From Patescibacteria group bacterium (lineage in GTDB: Bacteria; Patescibacteriota; Minisyncoccia; Minisyncoccales; JAHIOY01), in contig JAHIOY010000035.1 in the NCBI GenBank assembly GCA_018894495.1, forward strand, positions 1 to 6,779: 6,779 nt of DNA, read 5' to 3'. Below are positions 5,331 to 6,779 of the stretch, one piece after another (position 1 is the stretch's first letter; each line of letters opens with the position of its first letter). Under the pieces are notes generated by a model that had not been told where the DNA came from, searched no databases, and saw nothing but the letters and a program-made list of their open reading frames with translations. The translations under genes and the position numbers were made by a program.

Positions 5331-5449
5331 GTGATGCTAATCTACAAATCTTATGCCAATAATGCAAATTGCGAATAACTCTATTAGCAGTCTAAAAATC
5401 AATCTTTATTGATTTTTAACGCAATTAGTAGATTTCATTAAATTAGCAT
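5331..5449 (-). ncRNA. Possible structured 5' leader of rpmE (cis-regulatory RNA candidate)
   Basis: From the predicted transcription start (5449) to the rpmE ATG the RNA has nested complementary arms, given in + coordinates: P1 5442-5449 with 5334-5341 (AUGCUAAU/AUUAGCAU); P2 5428-5433 with 5340-5345 (AUCUAC/GUAGAU, sharing one pair with P1); P3 5420-5426 with 5367-5373 (AAUUGCG/CGCAAUU); P4 5408-5418 with 5393-5403, a perfect 11-bp hairpin with a 4-nt loop. P1 starts at the first transcribed base and ends 3 nt before the ATG, so its formation would hinder ribosome entry. Ribosomal-protein leaders that bind their own product are known for L31 in other phyla; this one does not visibly match any I know. 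Pairing is seen in the sequence, function is inferred. Confidence 0.5.
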
Positions 5450-5455
5450 ATTGGC

Positions 5456-5484
5456 ATCATATCATAAGGGTATTGAAAAATCAA
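5456..5484 (-). promoter_or_regulatory. Promoter of rpmE-prfA
   Basis: On the minus strand: TTGATT (-35, complement of 5479-5484), a 17-nt spacer, then TGA-TATGAT, an extended -10 (hexamer complement of 5456-5461). Predicted start of transcription is 5449. Its spacer contains the -35 box of the opposite rpsB promoter, so the two promoters share DNA and may compete for RNA polymerase. Confidence 0.6.
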
Positions 5485-5501
5485 GATGGTTGTGGTATAA
5501 C
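5473..5501 (+). promoter_or_regulatory. Promoter of rpsB-tsf
   Basis: TTGAAA (5473-5478), a 17-nt spacer, then TATAAC (5496-5501) preceded by an extended -10 TG at 5493-5494. This is a near-consensus sigma-70 promoter with a predicted start at 5508, 36 nt before the rpsB ATG. Confidence 0.7.
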
Positions 5502-5508
5502 TTCATTG

Positions 5509-5533
5509 TCTAGAAAACTGAAAGTTTTCTAGA
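5509..5533 (+). promoter_or_regulatory. 11-bp hairpin at the 5' end of the rpsB mRNA
   Basis: TCTAGAAAACT (5509-5519) pairs perfectly with 5523-5533 around GAA. It begins one nucleotide after the predicted start of transcription and ends 10 nt before the ATG, so the mRNA would open with a stem. Likely roles are protection from 5' decay or control of rpsB translation; it has no T-run. Confidence 0.6.
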
Positions 5534-5543
5534 AATTTAATAT

Positions 5544-6287
5544 ATGGAAAAAGAAGAATTTAATTTAAACATTGAGGAAATGATAAAAGCGGGTTTGCAT
5601 TTTGGTCATAAGACCTCAAAAATCCATCCCAAAATGATGCCCTATTTGCAGGGCGTGAGAAACACCGTCCATATTATTGACGTTGAAAAAACCAGAGAAA
5701 AATTAAGCGATGCCTTGAAATTTATCCGGCAATTAGCGGCAGAAAACAAAATTTTGCTTCTCGTTGGAACAAAAATTCAGGTCAAGGACTTGGTCAAGGA
5801 AACCGCGCTTTCCTGCCAGCTTCCTTATGTTAATGAAAGATGGCTTGGAGGCACGTTTACTAATTTTAATATTTTAAGAAAGAGGGTGGATTATCTGAAG
5901 GAACTGGAGCAAAAATTAGGGACTCCGGAAATACTAAAAAAATATACAAAAAAAGAGAAAGCGGGAATGGAAGAAGAATCAAGAGAGTTAAAATTAAAAT
6001 TCGGGGGAATAAGAAATTTAGAGAAATTTCCGGATGCCATTTTTGTTTTTGATATGAAAAAAGACAATTTGGCGCTCAAGGAGGCGAAAGCCAAGGGGAT
6101 AAAAGTAATTGCAATTTCCGACACCAATTGCGACCCTACCTTAGCGGATTATCCAATTCCGGCTAATGACGACGCTATCTCATCTTTGAAATACATTGCG
6201 GAAAAAGTAAAAGAAGCAATTCTAAAAGCTAAATCCGAAACAATCGAAAATAAAAGCACAAAATCCAAAATCCAAAGCACAAAATAA
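5544..6287 (+). CDS. rpsB: Small ribosomal subunit protein S2
   Basis: A 247-residue, full-length S2, part of the 30S subunit on the solvent side near the head-body junction. Diagnostic segments run in order: AGLHFGHKTSKIHPKMMPY (16-34), NERWLGGTFTNFNILRKRV (97-115), the coiled-coil insert of about 116-155, GGIRNLEKFPDAIFVFD (154-170), ISDTNCDPTLADYPIPANDD (191-210). The last 11 residues, KSTKSKIQSTK, come from a heptamer repeat block that also supplies the stop codon, so the tail is not conserved S2 sequence. The gene has its own strong promoter, a 5' hairpin and no Shine-Dalgarno. It is followed by tsf, the almost universal rpsB-tsf order. Confidence 0.97.
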   Translation: MEKEEFNLNIEEMIKAGLHFGHKTSKIHPKMMPYLQGVRNTVHIIDVEKTREKLSDALKFIRQLAAENKILLLVGTKIQVKDLVKETALSCQLPYVNERWLGGTFTNFNILRKRVDYLKELEQKLGTPEILKKYTKKEKAGMEEESRELKLKFGGIRNLEKFPDAIFVFDMKKDNLALKEAKAKGIKVIAISDTNCDPTLADYPIPANDDAISSLKYIAEKVKEAILKAKSETIENKSTKSKIQSTK

Positions 6288-6393
6288 ATTCAAAGCACTA
6301 AATTCAAAATTCAAAACATCCATTATAAGGGTTTAGAATTTAAATATTTGAATTTTGGATTTATTTTGGATTTTGAATTTCGAATTTTGGATT
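6253..6393 (+). repeat. Heptamer repeat block with inverted copy between rpsB and tsf
   Basis: Five gapless heptamers run through the rpsB end: AAAGCAC (6253), AAAATCC (6260), AAAATCC (6267), AAAGCAC (6274), AAAATAA (6281, containing the stop). A further AAAGCAC lies at 6292 and AAATTCA twice at 6300-6313. The inverted arm, 6347-6393, read on the minus strand is again AAATCCA/AAATTCG/AAATTCA/AAATCCA units. 6300-6315 pairs with 6347-6362 at 15 of 16 positions. It fills the 117-bp rpsB-tsf gap and could fold as a long RNA hairpin. No separate tsf promoter is evident within it. Confidence 0.8.
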
Positions 6394-6404
6394 TATCTAT
6401 TTTT

Positions 6405-6779
6405 ATGGTTACTATTAACCAACTCAAACAACTTAGAGATGAAACCGGCATTTCAATTAGCGAGTGCAAGAAAGCCCTAATTGAGGCAAAGGGCGATTTT
6501 AAAAAAGCAAAAGAAATTCTAAAGAAATGGGGGAAAAAATTTGCCGCCTCAGCCGAAAAAAGAGAAGTCGGACAGGGGCTCGTAGAAAGCTACGTCCATC
6601 CCGGAAAAAGAATTGGTTCAATGGTTGAACTTCGCTGCGAATCGGATTTTGTGGCTCGCTCCGAAAACTTCCAAAAATTAGCCCACGAACTATGCCTTCA
6701 AATTGTAGCGAGCTCGCCAAAGGAAATTCCGCTCCTTGAGCAACCATGGATTAAAGATGAGTCAAAAACAATCAAGGAC
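6405..6779 (+). CDS. tsf: Translation elongation factor Ts (3' partial)
   Basis: The first 125 residues of EF-Ts, the GDP/GTP exchange factor of EF-Tu; the gene runs off the right edge still open. The N-terminal UBA-like domain is clear: VTINQLKQLRDETGISISEC, then KKALIEAKGDFKKAKEILKK (about 3-41). The core domain follows, with ESDFVARSENF at 79-89; here D81 and F82 match the Asp-Phe pair that intrudes on the EF-Tu magnesium site. Ser replaces the usual Thr of TDFVAR. The linker KKWGKKFAASAEKREVGQG differs from the common AAKKAGRVAAEG form. The ATG at 6405 fits the family N-terminus; no Shine-Dalgarno precedes it (TTTATCTATTTTT). It is almost certainly transcribed with rpsB across the heptamer repeat block. 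The full length and any loss of the second core repeat cannot be judged here. Confidence 0.95.
   Translation, partial: MVTINQLKQLRDETGISISECKKALIEAKGDFKKAKEILKKWGKKFAASAEKREVGQGLVESYVHPGKRIGSMVELRCESDFVARSENFQKLAHELCLQIVASSPKEIPLLEQPWIKDESKTIKD

Noticed and set aside
5393..5418. The 11-bp hairpin read as an intrinsic terminator.
   Set aside because: Its T-run is part of the stem, it has no G/C core, and it lies in a divergent region with no gene ending nearby. It fits better as stem P4 of the rpmE leader.
5353..5457. Pairing of ATGCCAATA (5353-5361) with TATTGGCAT (5449-5457) as a further leader stem or pseudoknot.
   Set aside because: Most of the right arm lies upstream of the predicted rpmE transcription start, so it would not be in the RNA, and it crosses the nested P1/P2 arms. 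It could still be a protein-binding dyad, but nothing supports that.
6499..6747. Open frame of 82 codons on the minus strand.
   Set aside because: It lies opposite the start of tsf, which is recognised by its EF-Ts motifs.

Overview
This AT-rich, gene-dense window looks chromosomal and most resembles a Candidate Phyla Radiation (Patescibacteria) bacterium, probably of the Parcubacteria type. The reasons are an archaeal-type bifunctional fructose-1,6-bisphosphate aldolase/phosphatase as the only sugar enzyme, a shortened release factor 1, compact house-keeping genes with 0-2 bp gaps, no recognisable Shine-Dalgarno sequence at any start, and AT-rich heptamer repeats at gene ends. The lineage is inference; no rRNA is present. 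UGA is read as a stop (positions 488-490 and the rpmE stop), so this is the ordinary code and not the UGA=Gly code of some CPR groups.

Layout. 2-490 (+): 3' end of an unrecognised gene with repeated AAYEKF motifs. 544-975 (+): MNT-type minimal nucleotidyltransferase, probably an orphan antitoxin; the partner HEPN toxin seems cut down to a 14-codon remnant (965-1009) that runs straight into an ACGAAT/ATTCGT inverted-repeat array (1002-1104). 1113-4281 (+): tight run of fbp (aldolase/phosphatase), rplY (L25/CTC) and a secreted coiled-coil lytic transglycosylase, each 2 nt apart. 4282-5330 (-): rpmE (L31) then prfA (RF1 lacking domain 1), read leftwards, with two perfect hairpins between them; the prfA stop directly abuts the transglycosylase stop. 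5331-5543: divergent control region with two overlapping extended -10 promoters, a possible structured rpmE leader RNA, and a 5' hairpin for rpsB. 5544-6779 (+): rpsB (S2), a heptamer-repeat block, then tsf (EF-Ts), which runs off the right edge.

How the genes work together. Most of the window serves translation: S2, L25, L31, EF-Ts and RF1. Divergent transcription from one compact region couples L31/RF1 to S2/EF-Ts. The aldolase/phosphatase supplies fructose 6-phosphate from triose phosphates, and the transglycosylase acts on peptidoglycan.

The most interesting signals are the nested-stem rpmE leader, whose outermost stem starts exactly at the predicted transcription start; the RF1 without its N-terminal domain; the truncated HEPN/MNT toxin-antitoxin module; and the different 7-nt repeat families that form stop codons, start codons, protein tails and an internal protein insertion. 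No tRNA, rRNA, CRISPR array, transposase or phage gene was seen.
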